Of a stretch of 64,000 nt of DNA, positions 11,580 through 22,082 are shown in pieces (within the stretch, counting starts at the first letter, position 1; each line of letters opens with the position of its first letter). This DNA is from Chaetoderma sp. LZ-2023a (Eukaryota > Mollusca > Caudofoveata > Chaetodermatida > Chaetodermatidae). The DNA lies in assembly GCA_034401795.1 (NCBI GenBank), contig JAVVLW010001650.1:1-64000 (forward strand), written 5' to 3'. The translations under genes and the position numbers were made by a program. The notes under the pieces were generated by a model that did no database searches, had not been told where the DNA came from, and saw only the letters and a program-made list of their open reading frames with translations.

Positions 11580-11705
11580 CCGCATACTACTCCCCCCCCC
11601 CCCCCCCGCCTTCACCCCCACCCCCTCCCCACCCCCTCCCCACCCCCCACACACACACACAGGCACGCATGCACACCCACTACCCGCACCACCCCCACCC
11701 CCCAC
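11580..11705. repeat. C-rich low-complexity tract with CA repeat
   Basis: Runs of C (15 or more), CCCCACCCCC units and an ACACACAC run. Open frames through it are an artefact of the composition. The opposite strand could form G-quadruplexes. Confidence 0.9.
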
Positions 11706-11870
11706 CGATCAAATTAGTTTTAAAATATTCTACAACTTATCTGTCACTAGAGCTACTTTGAAATCTAGATATTCTGGGAATTCATGTTTCAAAGTTTCAA
11801 ATCGATTCCAAAACGCGTAAGAAAGTAGGCGGAGCATAACTACAAATGGGCGGGCCATAGCTTGAAATGA
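11706..11870. mobile_element. Half copy of MITE family P2
   Basis: Starts inside the family core (CAAATTAGTTTTAAAATATTC) and ends in the subterminal block AGGCGGAGCATAACTACAAA with GGGCGGGCCATAGCTTGAAA. Only the right half of the palindrome is present; the C-rich tract at 11580-11705 replaces the left half. It lies about 55 bp from the donor of the PAN exon. Confidence 0.6.
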
Positions 11871-11924
11871 ATCGCTCTATTGTTTGTTGGTTGCTATAAA
11901 TGTAGTTTTGTTGCGTGTACTTAC

Positions 11925-12254
11925 TTTGTCAATAGAGAACGTATCCCGGGTGAAATACGCGTGCTCGTTACTTGCTACAAAGTCTTCGGCAAAGTCATCG
12001 TGCTTCGCATCGCTCAGTTGACATCGAGTTTTAGCTTTGTTGAAATTATACGACTGGCATGTTTTGTTCTTCAAACATTCCATAGCACATTGTATGACCA
12101 GATGCTTAGTAAACTCCGCCACTACGTGGTTCGTGAGGACGTGGTTATCAGATGGGTAATCTATAGGATGCTTCGTCCAGTGGTAAAGCTTACCATTTAT
12201 CAACGAACAAACAGAGAAAGCGGCGAAAATACCTAGCATATAACATAGATCCAT
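11925..12254 (-). CDS. First coding exon: signal peptide and PAN/apple domain
   Basis: The minus-strand ATG at 12254 has a good context (CAAAATGG). The exon encodes 110 residues and ends at a strong donor, GACAAA|GTAAGTAC, in phase 0. Residues 1-21 are a hydrophobic secretion signal. Cysteines at 56, 60, 66 and 78 with the pattern Q-C-A-M-E-C, then K-N-K-T-C-Q-S-Y-N-F, then R-C-Q-L are the core of a PAN/apple fold, a disulfide-bonded module for protein or sugar binding. There is an N-glycosylation site at N63. The next exon in phase is the EGF exon at 9293-9428. Short secreted PAN-EGF proteins are common in molluscs, so the protein is probably secreted; its partner is unknown. Confidence 0.82.
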
Positions 12255-12498
12255 TTTGACACGCAGTAGTCCTACAGATTTGAAAATCGCCAGGCTCCTC
12301 TTTCGGGTGGAGCTGAATCGCGTTTACGAAGCAACACTAGCTGGCAGATACTTTTGCTTTGGTAAATTACCCAATAGCGTTTCTGACTGTATGAAACTGC
12401 GTTCAGATAATAGAATAACTAAATTATGAACGAGCTGCTGCGGGGATAAGTTTTGCCATGCTTACCATCGAGTCTATATTTATGTTAACCCCTTTGAA

Positions 12499-12508
12499 CA
12501 TATATAGG
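12499..12508 (-). promoter_or_regulatory. Possible TATA box of the PAN/EGF gene
   Basis: CCTATATATG on the minus strand lies about 245 bp upstream of the start codon, so initiation near 12470 would give a 5' leader of roughly 220 nt. AT-rich surroundings make a chance match possible. Confidence 0.25.
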
Positions 12509-12889
12509 TGACAAGGTCGATAACTAAATAACGCTGTTTTAATGTCTCGTTCTGAGGGAACGGAACTTATATTTTTTTGGAAACTATTCCATCGATATCA
12601 CTAGCTCTATATACAGAGCCAGTCATATCAACTGAAAGTTTTCAAAAATACATTTTCCTTGTATGTCTAGATGGCTATATCAACTGGCAACGAGTTGCAT
12701 CTGTTTGTATGTGGGACTCAGGCAGTTAAATAAGTTTCCAGCACACACAATTGTGGCACAGATGGCGCGCGGTTAATTATTAACGAAATCCTACAGATTT
12801 ATATATTGTTTGATCAATAGTGCGTCTTCTACCTCCGAGTCTGAGAGTGTACCTGGTGGTCAAGCACGCGAATGTTCATTATCACCTGG

Positions 12890-13018
12890 AAATCTAATAA
12901 ATTATGAGGTAATTGGTTACGTGACGTTAACGCGTGCTTACTATTCACGTAATAAAGTATGAGGTAATTGCTTACGTGACGTTAACGCGTGCTTGCAGTA
13001 TCCACATAATAAAGTGCG
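12890..13018. repeat. Two-copy 63-bp duplication rich in ACGT motifs
   Basis: Two adjacent copies each contain TGAGGTAATTG followed by TTACGTGACGTTAACGCGTG and a TAATAAA-type end. Each carries a TGACGT half-CRE and an ACGTG core. They lie 640-760 bp upstream of the minus-strand PAN/EGF start codon, where duplicated regulatory blocks would be plausible. Confidence 0.75.
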
Positions 13019-14900
13019 TATATTATCTGATGTCATATTTATGGTTTGAAATATAATAAAGGGCTGGGCATATTTCAATAAACCAATTTTCTAGCGGTAT
13101 TCGGTGCCTCGTTACCGGGTTAAAATTCATTAAGAGATGTATTTAGGATGTAAATGTGTTATGACCTAGTCGTATTATGTGTTCTTTTAAAAAGGCGCCA
13201 TTGATTAAATTTACCATAACAATGCTGACCATAGCAATATCCTTTAACAACCGGCATGATATGGACATTAAAAATGTAGTCACTAAAGACACGTGGTCAC
13301 GTAATACAAGTTATACATCTCATGTGCTATTGTAAGTTGTTGTGCCCCGTTGATGTGGTTCCTTAAAGGACAACCCCGCGATGTTGCTAAAAATGTAATT
13401 TACCTGAAAGATAATGAAAATGTATAATGAAATGGCTTCAGAAAAATAGTCGATTAGAAATTGATTTACCCAATATCAGTAGACAAATCAGCACGTCTGG
13501 GAGCCACCATACGAGCATGTCTTGTGGCGTCAGTGCGGGCATAGCTGCATCAGCATCAGCGATAACACGATGATATGGGCCTATACAGATCGGGAAATAT
13601 TTTTAGAAAGCGCCCTGCCGTCATCTCACACACTAGCCACACTGGAAAAATATATTGTAACACCACCTCCACACACTCAGCCCCCCCCCCACCCCCACCC
13701 CCACCAACTCCCATTCTAAACTGCATAAATTTGACCAAATTGTTGATAGTATTTTGAATTATGCCTCAAATTAAGTCTAAATAAATTACGGTCATCTGCA
13801 TCAACTCTAATATTGAGAGGATATCCTCATTCTAATAAGTTTCTCGGGGCGCCGCCATTTTCGAGAACCAACACCTCTTCACAAGCATTCGCATCTCTAG
13901 CATGGATCAAGGAAATGAAAATAAATGCATTTTCTACATGATAGCCAAGACATATATAGTACATAATATAGTAGTCCGGGTTATCCGAAATTCAGAATAG
14001 CAGAAAAGTTTGCGATACGCAATTTTTAGATCCACCCCTTCTCAAACCTCCATCCCACCCCCGCCCACCCACCCACCCACCCACCACACACCCTACCTCC
14101 ATGTACAAAGCCTGATAACGCCACTTATAACACTTTTTTGCCACGTAGATGTGGATATGGGTACTTGTTTAGTAAATTATGGGCATGCTTTTAATTTTTA
14201 TGTTAGTACAGATGAATCGTGGTCCGTCCAAAACGGAGATTGCTAACCTTGTCAATTATTGGGTAAAACTGTAAATATTAGGAAGATACTATTTTTATGT
14301 CGCCGGAATCCGGAATGCACACGACATAACCCTACTAGACAAGAACCTGTTTGTAAGCTGCGGATTGTAGACACATATATGTGTATTCACTCTATGCTTA
14401 AATGATATTACGCCAAGCGTCATTATTTAAATTTTCAGTTACTAAAGAAATAGATATCATCGCGTATTATCGATTTTTAACTCGCCTAGTAACTCGAACG
14501 TCAAAGCGTTATTGCCAGATTGTTGTATCGCCAATATTTTTTACAGACGCCGAAGATTGTTGCAAAAGTGCAGTCCATGAACAACTTACAATTTACATTG
14601 TTTGTGCGCGTAGTATTTCAGAAATAATAATAACAACAAATTTAAGGTATCCAGGTTTTCCAAATTATCTGCGCTTTGCTGTTAAATCTTTTGCGTGACT
14701 GGCTTTAAGTTTCACAGACATAGTCTGGCGTGATTGTTGCTGAAAGTTCTGTTTTATGTTTATGGTCAGGGTACTGGTTCTAACGCTTCTAATTCCAGCA
14801 ATTGATAATTTTTTGCGTTCTCCGGTAGTCGTTGTTTTGGTGGCATAATCAAAGCATGGTTATATATCTGTAGATAGATTATTTTACACATCATTTGAAG
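13019..14900. other. Upstream region without a supported gene
   Basis: Includes C-rich runs (13681-13705) and a CCCACCCACCCACC repeat (14056-14085). A YY1-type GCCGCCATTTT lies near 13850. No exon with splice sites was seen. Confidence 0.4.
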
Positions 14901-14907
14901 AGCATCT

Positions 14908-15063
14908 TCAAGATGTTATCAAAATGCAGCATGAGCAGAAATAAAAATCGTCCGAAATCACCAAAGTTAAATCATTAGGATCGGTGCAAGAATGTTCTGG
15001 GATGTAGTTTTCGCATGGTGAGGCACCAGTTTCTAACCTGGACGTAAATCTGTCGTTTCTATG
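14908..15063 (-). pseudogene. Possible remnant of an EGF-type exon
   Basis: The minus strand reads G-A-S-P-C-E-N-Y, then H-S-C-T-D-P, then F-Y-F-C-S-C before a nearby stop. The C-x8-C-x16-C-x-C spacing resembles the middle of an EGF module, but the final loop (G-W/Y-x-G-x-x-C) is absent. One arm of an inverted repeat with a trinucleotide repeat loop overlaps its N-terminal side. It may be a decayed exon or chance. Confidence 0.28.
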
Positions 15064-15189
15064 ATTGGCATCATCATTCATCATTATCATCATCATCGTC
15101 GTCATCATCAATGGACGTGCGGCACCATTGATGGCGATGATCTCGTCACCATAGAAACGACGGATTTACATCTAGGTTAGAAACTGGTA
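15028..15189. repeat. Inverted repeat with ATC-repeat loop
   Basis: Arms 15028-15064 (ACCAGTTTCTAACCTGGACG...) and 15151-15189 (...CTAGGTTAGAAACTGGT) are near-perfect complements. The loop is a (ATC)n tract at 15069-15110 and sequence GTGCGGCACCATTGATGG. A hairpin insertion or foldback duplication is the likely origin. Confidence 0.8.
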
Positions 15190-15589
15190 TCTCATATTTG
15201 GCGAATTTAATGAAATTTAATGCATTCACTGAATATTTGCTAATTATTAAACAGTCAGTCGTTTCTAGACAAAGACTTTATATTCATATGCAATCGATGA
15301 AACTATGGTTTAGAAACCGGTACTCGGACCATGCACACATTTTTCTTGTGTATATATCAGACCAGTCTCTTTATGTAGTGTCTGATTTGTTTGACACTTG
15401 GCTACCTTTTCATCAGCTGTTGGTCATATTTGAAATGACCAAATGGCAAATCCGATCCAAAAAATAAAAACTATCATGACGAGACACTAGAGAAGGCGAC
15501 TCTGATGGCGATAATCACAGAAATGATAACAACAGCAATAAGACCAACTAAGGCCTCAACAAGTCAACATGTAACCAACTGCTAGGTAC

Positions 15590-15740
15590 GACAGGGTGTA
15601 ACCACTAGATATCTACTTCAAAGAAAGAACATTTGAATTGGACTGAGCAAGCCACACTATATCAAAATCCTGAGGCAATAACAAGCCATTGCCTATGCCT
15701 AGTAAAATGACGATGATAATGGTGGTGGTGATGATAGGCA
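15590..15740 (+). mobile_element. LINE 3' end (jockey/CR1-like family, GAT-type tail)
   Basis: The plus strand reads L-D-I-Y-F-K-E-R followed shortly by a stop, the C-terminus of a non-LTR reverse transcriptase, then an untranslated tail ending in a GATGATAATGGTGGTGGTGA microsatellite. The same 3' end occurs on the minus strand at 39890-40270. The rest of the element is missing. Confidence 0.65.
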
Positions 15741-15772
15741 TTTTGCAGAAGAAACTATAGAAGTGTATATTG

Positions 15773-15795
15773 GGTGGGGGGTGGGGGGGGGGTGG
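15773..15795. repeat. G-rich tract
   Basis: GGGTGGGGGGTGGGGGGGGG on the plus strand, with G-quadruplex potential. Simple sequence. Confidence 0.85.
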
Positions 15796-16289
15796 CGTAA
15801 ACAAGAGTTCAGTGTTACACCGGCAGGATATTGACCAGTGAAAATTTTGGCACTGCATTTTTAAATGCAATTTGTAGTTTTTATCACGATCGCAATGACA
15901 TTGGTTGTATTTGACTGGACGAAAAGTTAAAGTAAATTAATTGTCTCCATAGAGTATATTTTTTATTCGACTGGTATTTCCCGAAGAAATAGAGCACGAA
16001 ATAAGTCGGGTCCAAAACGTGTGGCATGTTTCGTGAAGTATGTCACGTGCTGCAAAATTCTAAGATGTGGGACTTATGAGCTACTATTATTCAGCATTCG
16101 CTATGTCTGAAAACAGCGCTGAAAGGGGGATTTTATTTTCAAGATAGTAAAATTTAGGCGATTTAGTCGGTTTCTGAACCTTCCATACTGCTAAGGTTTC
16201 TTCATTCGACAGGTACGATTGCGTAGAGGACATTTTGGCATCTGCATGAGTAATACAGTCATTGTCATCAAAGGTCGAAATGCCTTTGT

Positions 16290-16759
16290 CAGTAGCGTAG
16301 CCAGGGGGAGCATGGGTGGGGTGGGGGGGGGCTGTCTCCCCCTCCCCCACCCCCTGGACCAATCTTCCCAAATGTGGCGCCTAAATCATGTCAGAATCAA
16401 GTTTCTGGACGTTCCAACTCCCAAGCCACCTTTAACAAGTTAATCTACATTGAAAATTAGAACTATTTGAATTTACAACGTTGTTACTGTCTTCTTGTCA
16501 TGCTTGTTCATCGCTATGTTAAGATTTTTTTGTGTTAATTACGCTACGTCAAGATAAGGAATAGTAGAATACACGCTACTTTCTCGGAAGAATAAAATAA
16601 TTGGCGACACTGGGATGCTATTTTCTCTTTATTAAAGAAATTTAAGCAGATCCCGACGCCTAATTGCTATGCGGGTGGCGCCTTTTAAGTCCTCGCTCAA
16701 GTGGGGTGGCACTTTTTAGACCTCGCTCCCTCTGACGTGAAAACCTGGCTACGCCACTG
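16290..16759. mobile_element. hAT-like MITE with CAGTAGCGTAG ends
   Basis: The termini CAGTAGCGTAGCCAGG (16290) and CCTGGCTACGCCACTG (16759) are inverted repeats typical of a widespread animal hAT group. The flanking octamers GCCTTTGT (16282-16289) and GTCTTTGC (16760-16767) agree at six of eight positions, consistent with an aged 8-bp target duplication. No transposase is encoded. A longer relative lies at 22501-23608. Confidence 0.75.
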
Positions 16760-17052
16760 GTCTTTGCGCTGCACCTACCGGTTGAGGTAACTATGGCCAT
16801 GCTTTGATCAATCAAACTTGGCCAATTATGAAATAAAGGCAGGATGAGATAAGCAGATGAACTTGTTAAAATCTGTATTTTATGCAAATGTAACAACGAC
16901 CTCAAACTTTGACTTAAATGCCATTGTGCTTCATCCGCTGGATACAGCTAAACATGTGACCACGTTTACTTCAAGTAGGGTGAACCAATCCTGAGATATG
17001 CGATAATATGTTGAGGTAATAAAAAAACTTAACCGAAAAATGTTTTATGGCA

Positions 17053-17067
17053 AGGTCACAATGACCT
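17053..17067. promoter_or_regulatory. Perfect nuclear-receptor-type palindrome (IR3)
   Basis: AGGTCAcaaTGACCT, two inverted hexamers with a 3-bp spacer, equal to the consensus estrogen-type response element, followed directly by tgaccTTTGACCT half sites. It is part of the tandem array. Confidence 0.6.
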
Positions 17068-17681
17068 TGACCTTTGACCTACTGAGCTCGATAGGATTGT
17101 TCTGCATCCGGTTGATATATGTAACAGGATGTCCGAGTTTAATTCCAATAGGATAAACTGATGGATACGATGATACGTTGAGCTAAACCGAAAATTTAAA
17201 CGGGAAAAAAATTGGTTTTATACCAAGGTCACAGTGAACTCGTCCTTTGATCTCACGCAGTACGATGGTGCTGCATCCGGTTGATATATGTAACCATGTG
17301 TCCACGTTTAGTCCCAATAGGTTGGAACACATCTGAGACCACTGAAAAGATAGTTTATGTTGATCTCATGATCTCAGTATGATTGTGCTGCGCCCAGTTG
17401 ATAAATATAACCACGTGTCCAATTTTAGTTCTAATATGTGGGCCAATTTATGTTGACGTAAGCAAAAATCTTAACCACTTAAGCATAAAACGTATTTTTA
17501 CCAAGGTCACAGTGAACTTGACCTTTGACATCATGACCTCAATAGGTTGTGCTGCATCCGGTTGATATACATATGTAACTATGTGTCCACGTTTAGCCCC
17601 CCATAGGGTGGGCCAATCCTGAGATATAAGACGATATGTTGAGTTAAGCAAAAACGTAAAGGTAAAAATTGTGTTTTACCA

Positions 17682-17696
17682 AGGTCACCGTGACCT
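17682..17696. promoter_or_regulatory. Perfect nuclear-receptor-type palindrome (IR3)
   Basis: AGGTCAccgTGACCT in another monomer of the array. Units at 17226 and 17504 keep the left hexamer and have TGAACT as the right one; later units are more worn. Confidence 0.6.
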
Positions 17697-18520
17697 TTGA
17701 CCTCATGGCCCCAATATCATTTGGCTCTGTTCCGTTGATATAGGGACGCATGCATCCACGTTTAGTCCTGATAGGGTGAACCAATCCTGAAATATAAGAC
17801 AATATGTTGAGCAAAACCAAAAACTTAACCAGAAACAATAAAGTTTTATACCACGGTCACGGTGGCATTGACCTTTTACCTCAATATCATTGTGCTACAT
17901 CTAGATATAAGTAAAGCAAATTTTGTGTGAATAGGGTGAACCATTCATGAGATATAAGACGTACAATCTGTTGAGATAAACCAAAAATTTAACCGGAAAA
18001 ATAGCTTTATAGAAAGGTCACAGTTACCTTGATCTTTGAGCTTAATATCATTGTGCTCCGCCTTATTAATATAGAGAAGCATGTGTCCAAGTGTTACCCT
18101 TATAGGGTGGACCAAGATATAAGATGATATGTTTGACAAAAGCAAAAACATACCCAGAAACAATAACATTTTATACCAGGGTCACAGCTGCCGTTACCTT
18201 TGAACTAAGGAACTTAGTTAGTATCATTGTGTTCCATCCTATAGATATAGTGAAGTATGTCCAAATTTATTCCTAAACTAAAAACTTAACCGTAAAAAAG
18301 ATATGAAGGTCACAGTGATCTTGAACTTTGTCCTCGTAACTCGAATAGCATTGTGCTCCTCTTGATATAGGGAAGCATGTGCCCAAGTTTAGTCTCAATA
18401 TGGTGAATCAAGCCTGGGATATAATAGCTAAACCAAAACAACCGAGATATGAAACCGACAAACAGAAAAACAAACAGACAGACAGATGGACGGAGTAACT
18501 GAATCAATCCCTATATTGCT

Positions 18521-18957
18521 GAAAATTCAAATTTTCACCAATAATAAGTGATGAGAGATAATTGTAGATAACCACACTTTGTAGAGAAACCTTTTCTTCT
18601 AAACTTTGGTCCAGAACGACTCAAAGAAGGAATTCTCATTACCCTCGCAAATTGGTCACGCGGGTTTTATGTTTAAACAAGGATCTACATTACAGATATA
18701 TTGCGAGATCGTATTAAATTAGGATAGATTTGTACCTCGTACTTTTATTTAATGACAAAATAGATCAAATGATATGTCTTTAACATGTACGACGTACTCA
18801 TGCCAAGTTTCTTTCCACATCGTTTATACTTGGGTTCTTGTAAACATCATACTCTAAGTTAACACAGACATATCACACAGCTTGTGTAGGTTATCTATTG
18901 CGCCATTGTGAGATCTTGTTATATGCCTGGATTAGATTCTGGATATAGAGTGGGCTA
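18521..18957. other. Nothing recognised
   Basis: AT-rich sequence between the tandem array and the next mobile element. No exon or repeat identified. Confidence 0.4.
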
Positions 18958-19560
18958 CAACAAGAGGTGCAAGGGGCCTATATTACTCACCTGGAACATA
19001 GGCATGCCACCTAGAAAGGTCATCGCCTATAAGTAGAACGCTAAGTGTGTGGCCAGAATTGCAAAATGGCCTATGAAATTTGGTTTAAATCGCTCCAGTT
19101 GTTCTCAAGAAGACATTTTAAATGGGAGTTTTTGACGGGGAAAGCCTCAAGATGGCCGCCAACCCGTTTATTTAAGTTTCAAAAGTGGGAAAAATCCAAA
19201 AAATAATTTCGTCATCAATAGATCAAATAAAAAATTTCAATATGGCTCCCAAAATCCTGAAATTTGATGGATCGATGGCAGACATTTTTAAACGTACTAA
19301 TTTCCTTTGAACCAACTAGAATGGAACTTAGTCCCTAGTCATAGTTTATCAAGTTTATATTACTTACCAACTTTCGGCCTGGTCCTTTCAGCCATTCAGG
19401 AGAAGTCGTTTTCATGAAAATTATGTCATCCGAGATGACTGTTGGAACCAGGAAGTATTTGGCAAATTAAATTCCCTCAGGCAAACTTGGTTCAGTTATT
19501 TCCATAGACGATGTTTAATGAGTTTCAAATCAATCCCCAAACAGAATCTCTAATTTTCAA
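18958..19560 (+). mobile_element. Helitron-like element, 5' part
   Basis: It starts with the family 5' end AACAAGAGGTGCAAGGGGCC followed by TATTACTCACCTGGAAC, the same start seen at 61832 and, inverted, at 42260. The body has the long monomer with TTTCCTTTGAACCAACTAGA, GTCCCTAGTCATAG and TTCAGCCATTCAGGAGAAGT. The 3' hairpin end is missing; a C-tract follows. Non-autonomous. Confidence 0.6.
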
Positions 19561-19570
19561 ATTTGCGTAT

Positions 19571-19613
19571 ACGCCCCCCCCCCCCCTCCCCGCCAACTCC
19601 CCCCCCCCCCCAC
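19571..19613. repeat. Poly-C tract
   Basis: CGCCCCCCCCCCCCTCCCC and a second 12-C run. Simple sequence; the complementary strand is a G-quadruplex candidate. Confidence 0.9.
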
Positions 19614-19619
19614 GCCGTT

Positions 19620-20700
19620 TGCACGCAGTTCTGCAAGGGGAACTGATGAACATCCACTAACAGACACACCTCCAAACTTCCCCTTGACATCGAGCCCAAA
19701 CTACGGCCCAACAAAGATTATATTGTGATAGAAGTTATGCGCATATGTATGAAACGTATGATCTGGTTATATATGATCCTGAATGATGTGTGCACACACA
19801 AGCAAGTCAGTGATCATCTCAAGTCTGACGTGCATTTCATATTATTTTGGGCTATTAGAGCAAAAAGAAAGTTTATAGTGGAATGTGGCGGATCCACAAT
19901 GGTCAGAAAAGTTGCATTTTTCGCAGTACGATCGCAGAAAGGATTCATACAGACCTACAACTACAACAGGTCACTGCAAGTGACTTCATCCCATGCTTAC
20001 CCTTGCATTAGAAAGACTCCTGATCCATGTCGAACTACCGGAATTTGTACTTGATTGGGCCTGGAGCTGCAGACTTAGTAAAAGTGAGACTCAAGGACAT
20101 TTGTAACTCAGCAATAGTCGTTCATCATATTTGAAGATTAAGAAGTTTTAGACAAGACGCCCAAACTGTCATTATTCTGGCAAAACTATGGAAAGACGAT
20201 GGAGATCTTCAAGAAGTGATGAGACATGCGCAAATCCGTTCACACTGCGTACGAACTTGCAACTTATCAACACCTGTACTAAAATTAATGTCTCAGATGC
20301 AGTCAGCAACTATTTGTGGAAGGTTTTTGTCTTGAAGATGTAGCACGTTTTGAGAAACTAATCTGCTTGTACATATCCGCACATTGGCTGAAGAATGTAT
20401 AGTCGGTCAGTCACAAGGCAGGCAAAACACAAGCCAAGCTAAAGTATACGAGTCAGCTCCTTGGTCAAATCGCCTTCACAACAGCAACATCTTCAATTGA
20501 TATTCGTGTATTCTTATTAACACTTACACGAAGTACCATTGCCAATATATAAACAGGATTGTACGATGTTCAATACTGGTACTGGAAGCAGCGCAATTGT
20601 TTGAAGTTCTTGAAGGCATTGTTACCATGGCAAAACATACATTCACATTCATATCATCAATTGCAAATTCCAATTCAACTGGAATGTCGCTGAATATGGG
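19620..20700. other. No supported gene
   Basis: An open frame on the plus strand (19725-20054) lacks any motif I recognise, flanking splice signals or codon regularity. The next 500 bp read in broken frames that could be an old transposon gene but show no diagnostic motif. Confidence 0.35.
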
Positions 20701-20708
20701 CGTAGATC

Positions 20709-20853
20709 CTGGGGGGGGGGAGAGGGAGGGAGGGGGGGAGGGAGAGGGGAGGGGGAGGGAGAGAGAGAGTGTGTGGCGAAGGGAGGGGCGGGGTCGCGAC
20801 GGGAGGGGCGGGGGGAGAGAGCGAGCGCGGGGAGGGGTGGGGGGGGGGAGTAG
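20709..20853. repeat. G-rich purine tract
   Basis: GGGAGGGAGGGGGGGAGGGA-type sequence with GAGAGAGAGAG and GGGGCGGGG blocks, about 145 bp, strongly purine on the plus strand. It can form G-quadruplex or triplex structures. Open frames through it are compositional. Confidence 0.9.
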
Positions 20854-21069
20854 ATATTGAACGTACATAACTACGCACTACAGTTAACAATGGTCAGAGC
20901 GACCATCTGGATTTATCCGCAATTTCCGGGCATTCTGTCAAATATCCGGAAAATTTTTTCACCCACATATCAAAACTTTGTGTATGAATATTCTGATGCA
21001 TTCTGATGACAACATGCATATTTAGTGCTTATAAATAAATGTGTTGAATTATATTGATGCTTTTACAAT

Positions 21070-21700
21070 TTCTAAGGCGTGTTCTCACTGGAGAACGCCA
21101 TACCTCAGTATTGCGTAAAGCTGCGTTTACCTGGCACGCGAAATGCGGAACGCGGAACGGAAAGCAGGTATGCGGAAATATCGCGTGTACCATTTACCTG
21201 CACGCGGTATCATTGCGTTATTTTTATTGGTGATATTGCGATATTTTTATCAAATTTCTTTCAAAAGCGACAACACATTTTTTTACGCTTTGATATCTAG
21301 CTTTCCACCATTACAAAATGTTTATGTACAGAGGCGAGAGATGTAGATAAAAAATGGCGGATACTGACGACAAGATTAAAAAATGATACCTTGGCCTAAT
21401 CTAACAACATGTGATTATAATATTACTGATTTCCTAATTTTTTCGACAAATTAGTTCTTATAATTTTAGACGATGCATCAGCTTTAACTACTTGGATTAC
21501 CCTTTCGTTGCTAGGTTACATGTGCTCTATCCCGCAACGGAATCGTTTCCATCCGGAAAAATCGCTACACCGAGCGATCGGGTTTTCCGCATCCCACGTG
21601 CAGGTAAATGGATGAAGGAAAATAATAAAGAGCGATCTGAAGTTTATTCCGCGTTCCGTTTCCGCCACCCGCTTTCCGCATTCGGCTTAATATATACGCG
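21070..21700. mobile_element. Foldback DNA element, PIF/Harbinger-like
   Basis: The left half contains GCGAAATGCGGAACGCGGAA and CCATTTACCTGCACGCGG (21140-21215). The right half, read on the other strand, contains GCCGAATGCGGAAAGCGGG and CCATTTACCTGCACGTGG (21590-21690). Termini of this CGGAA-rich style occur in PIF/Harbinger elements, but I cannot see a TAA/TNA target duplication. No transposase. Confidence 0.4.
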
Positions 21701-22080
21701 TTATAGCGTATATTGTAGGGCCTGTGTAAAACTTTGTCTGACAAGTTATTTTCCCGCATTTGCTGCCACAATCGCTAACGGTCAATGTTGTCCGGTTAAC
21801 CAATTAACTAATTATACGCTATTAACGTCAATGCTATCGCGTGGACATTCGGTTGATAAGTCAACACACATTATTGCCTAAATTCTACACGTAAGTGTGA
21901 ATTTACTGTTCAAGTGCGATCTTATCAAAGGCGACTATCACTATTACATGTCATATATTGGCAAATGGTACATGGCTAAACTCACATTTAACTGGTTGGC
22001 GCCATTGTCGTCTTGGTTAACCGTGTATCCCTTTCATCAAAAGATTTAGGGTATCTCAATATCAAGGCAAACAAACAGGA
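21700..22080. other. Nothing recognised
   Basis: Unique-looking sequence without exon signals. Confidence 0.35.
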
Positions 22081-22082
22081 AA

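Larger units (their letters stand above)
16900..18520. repeat. Tandem array, about nine ~170-bp monomers with AGGTCA palindromes
   Basis: Each monomer has the order AAGGTCACAGTGACCTTGAC, CTTTGACCTCA, ATTGTGCTGCATCC, GTTGATATA, TGTGTCCACGTTTAG, CCAATAGGGTGAACCAATCC, GATATAAGACGATATGTTGA and an A-rich AACCGGAAAAA tail. Starts are near 17050, 17223, 17501, 17678, 17851, 18014, 18176 and 18305, so the spacing is near 165-175 with two shorter units. The array ends in a GACAGACAGATGGACGG tract (18477-18497), as do the Helitron-like arrays elsewhere in the window. No coding content. Confidence 0.85.

Noticed and set aside
11880-12236. Plus-strand open frame of 118 codons
   Set aside because: It mirrors the minus-strand PAN exon, which has a signal peptide, domain cysteines and a consensus donor.
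16900-18520. Short minus-strand frames with repeated L-V-H-P-I-R peptides
   Set aside because: They are repeated translations of the ~170-bp tandem monomer, not a protein family.
19725-20054. Plus-strand frame of 109 codons as a host exon
   Set aside because: No splice sites at suitable places, no motif and no support from neighbouring exons.
20524-20890. Several overlapping open frames rich in Gly, Arg, Pro and Ser
   Set aside because: They come from the G/A-rich tract at 20709-20853; low-complexity translation on both strands.
21492-21881. Plus-strand frame of 129 codons
   Set aside because: It runs through the inverted-repeat element at 21.1-21.7 kb and shows no domain.
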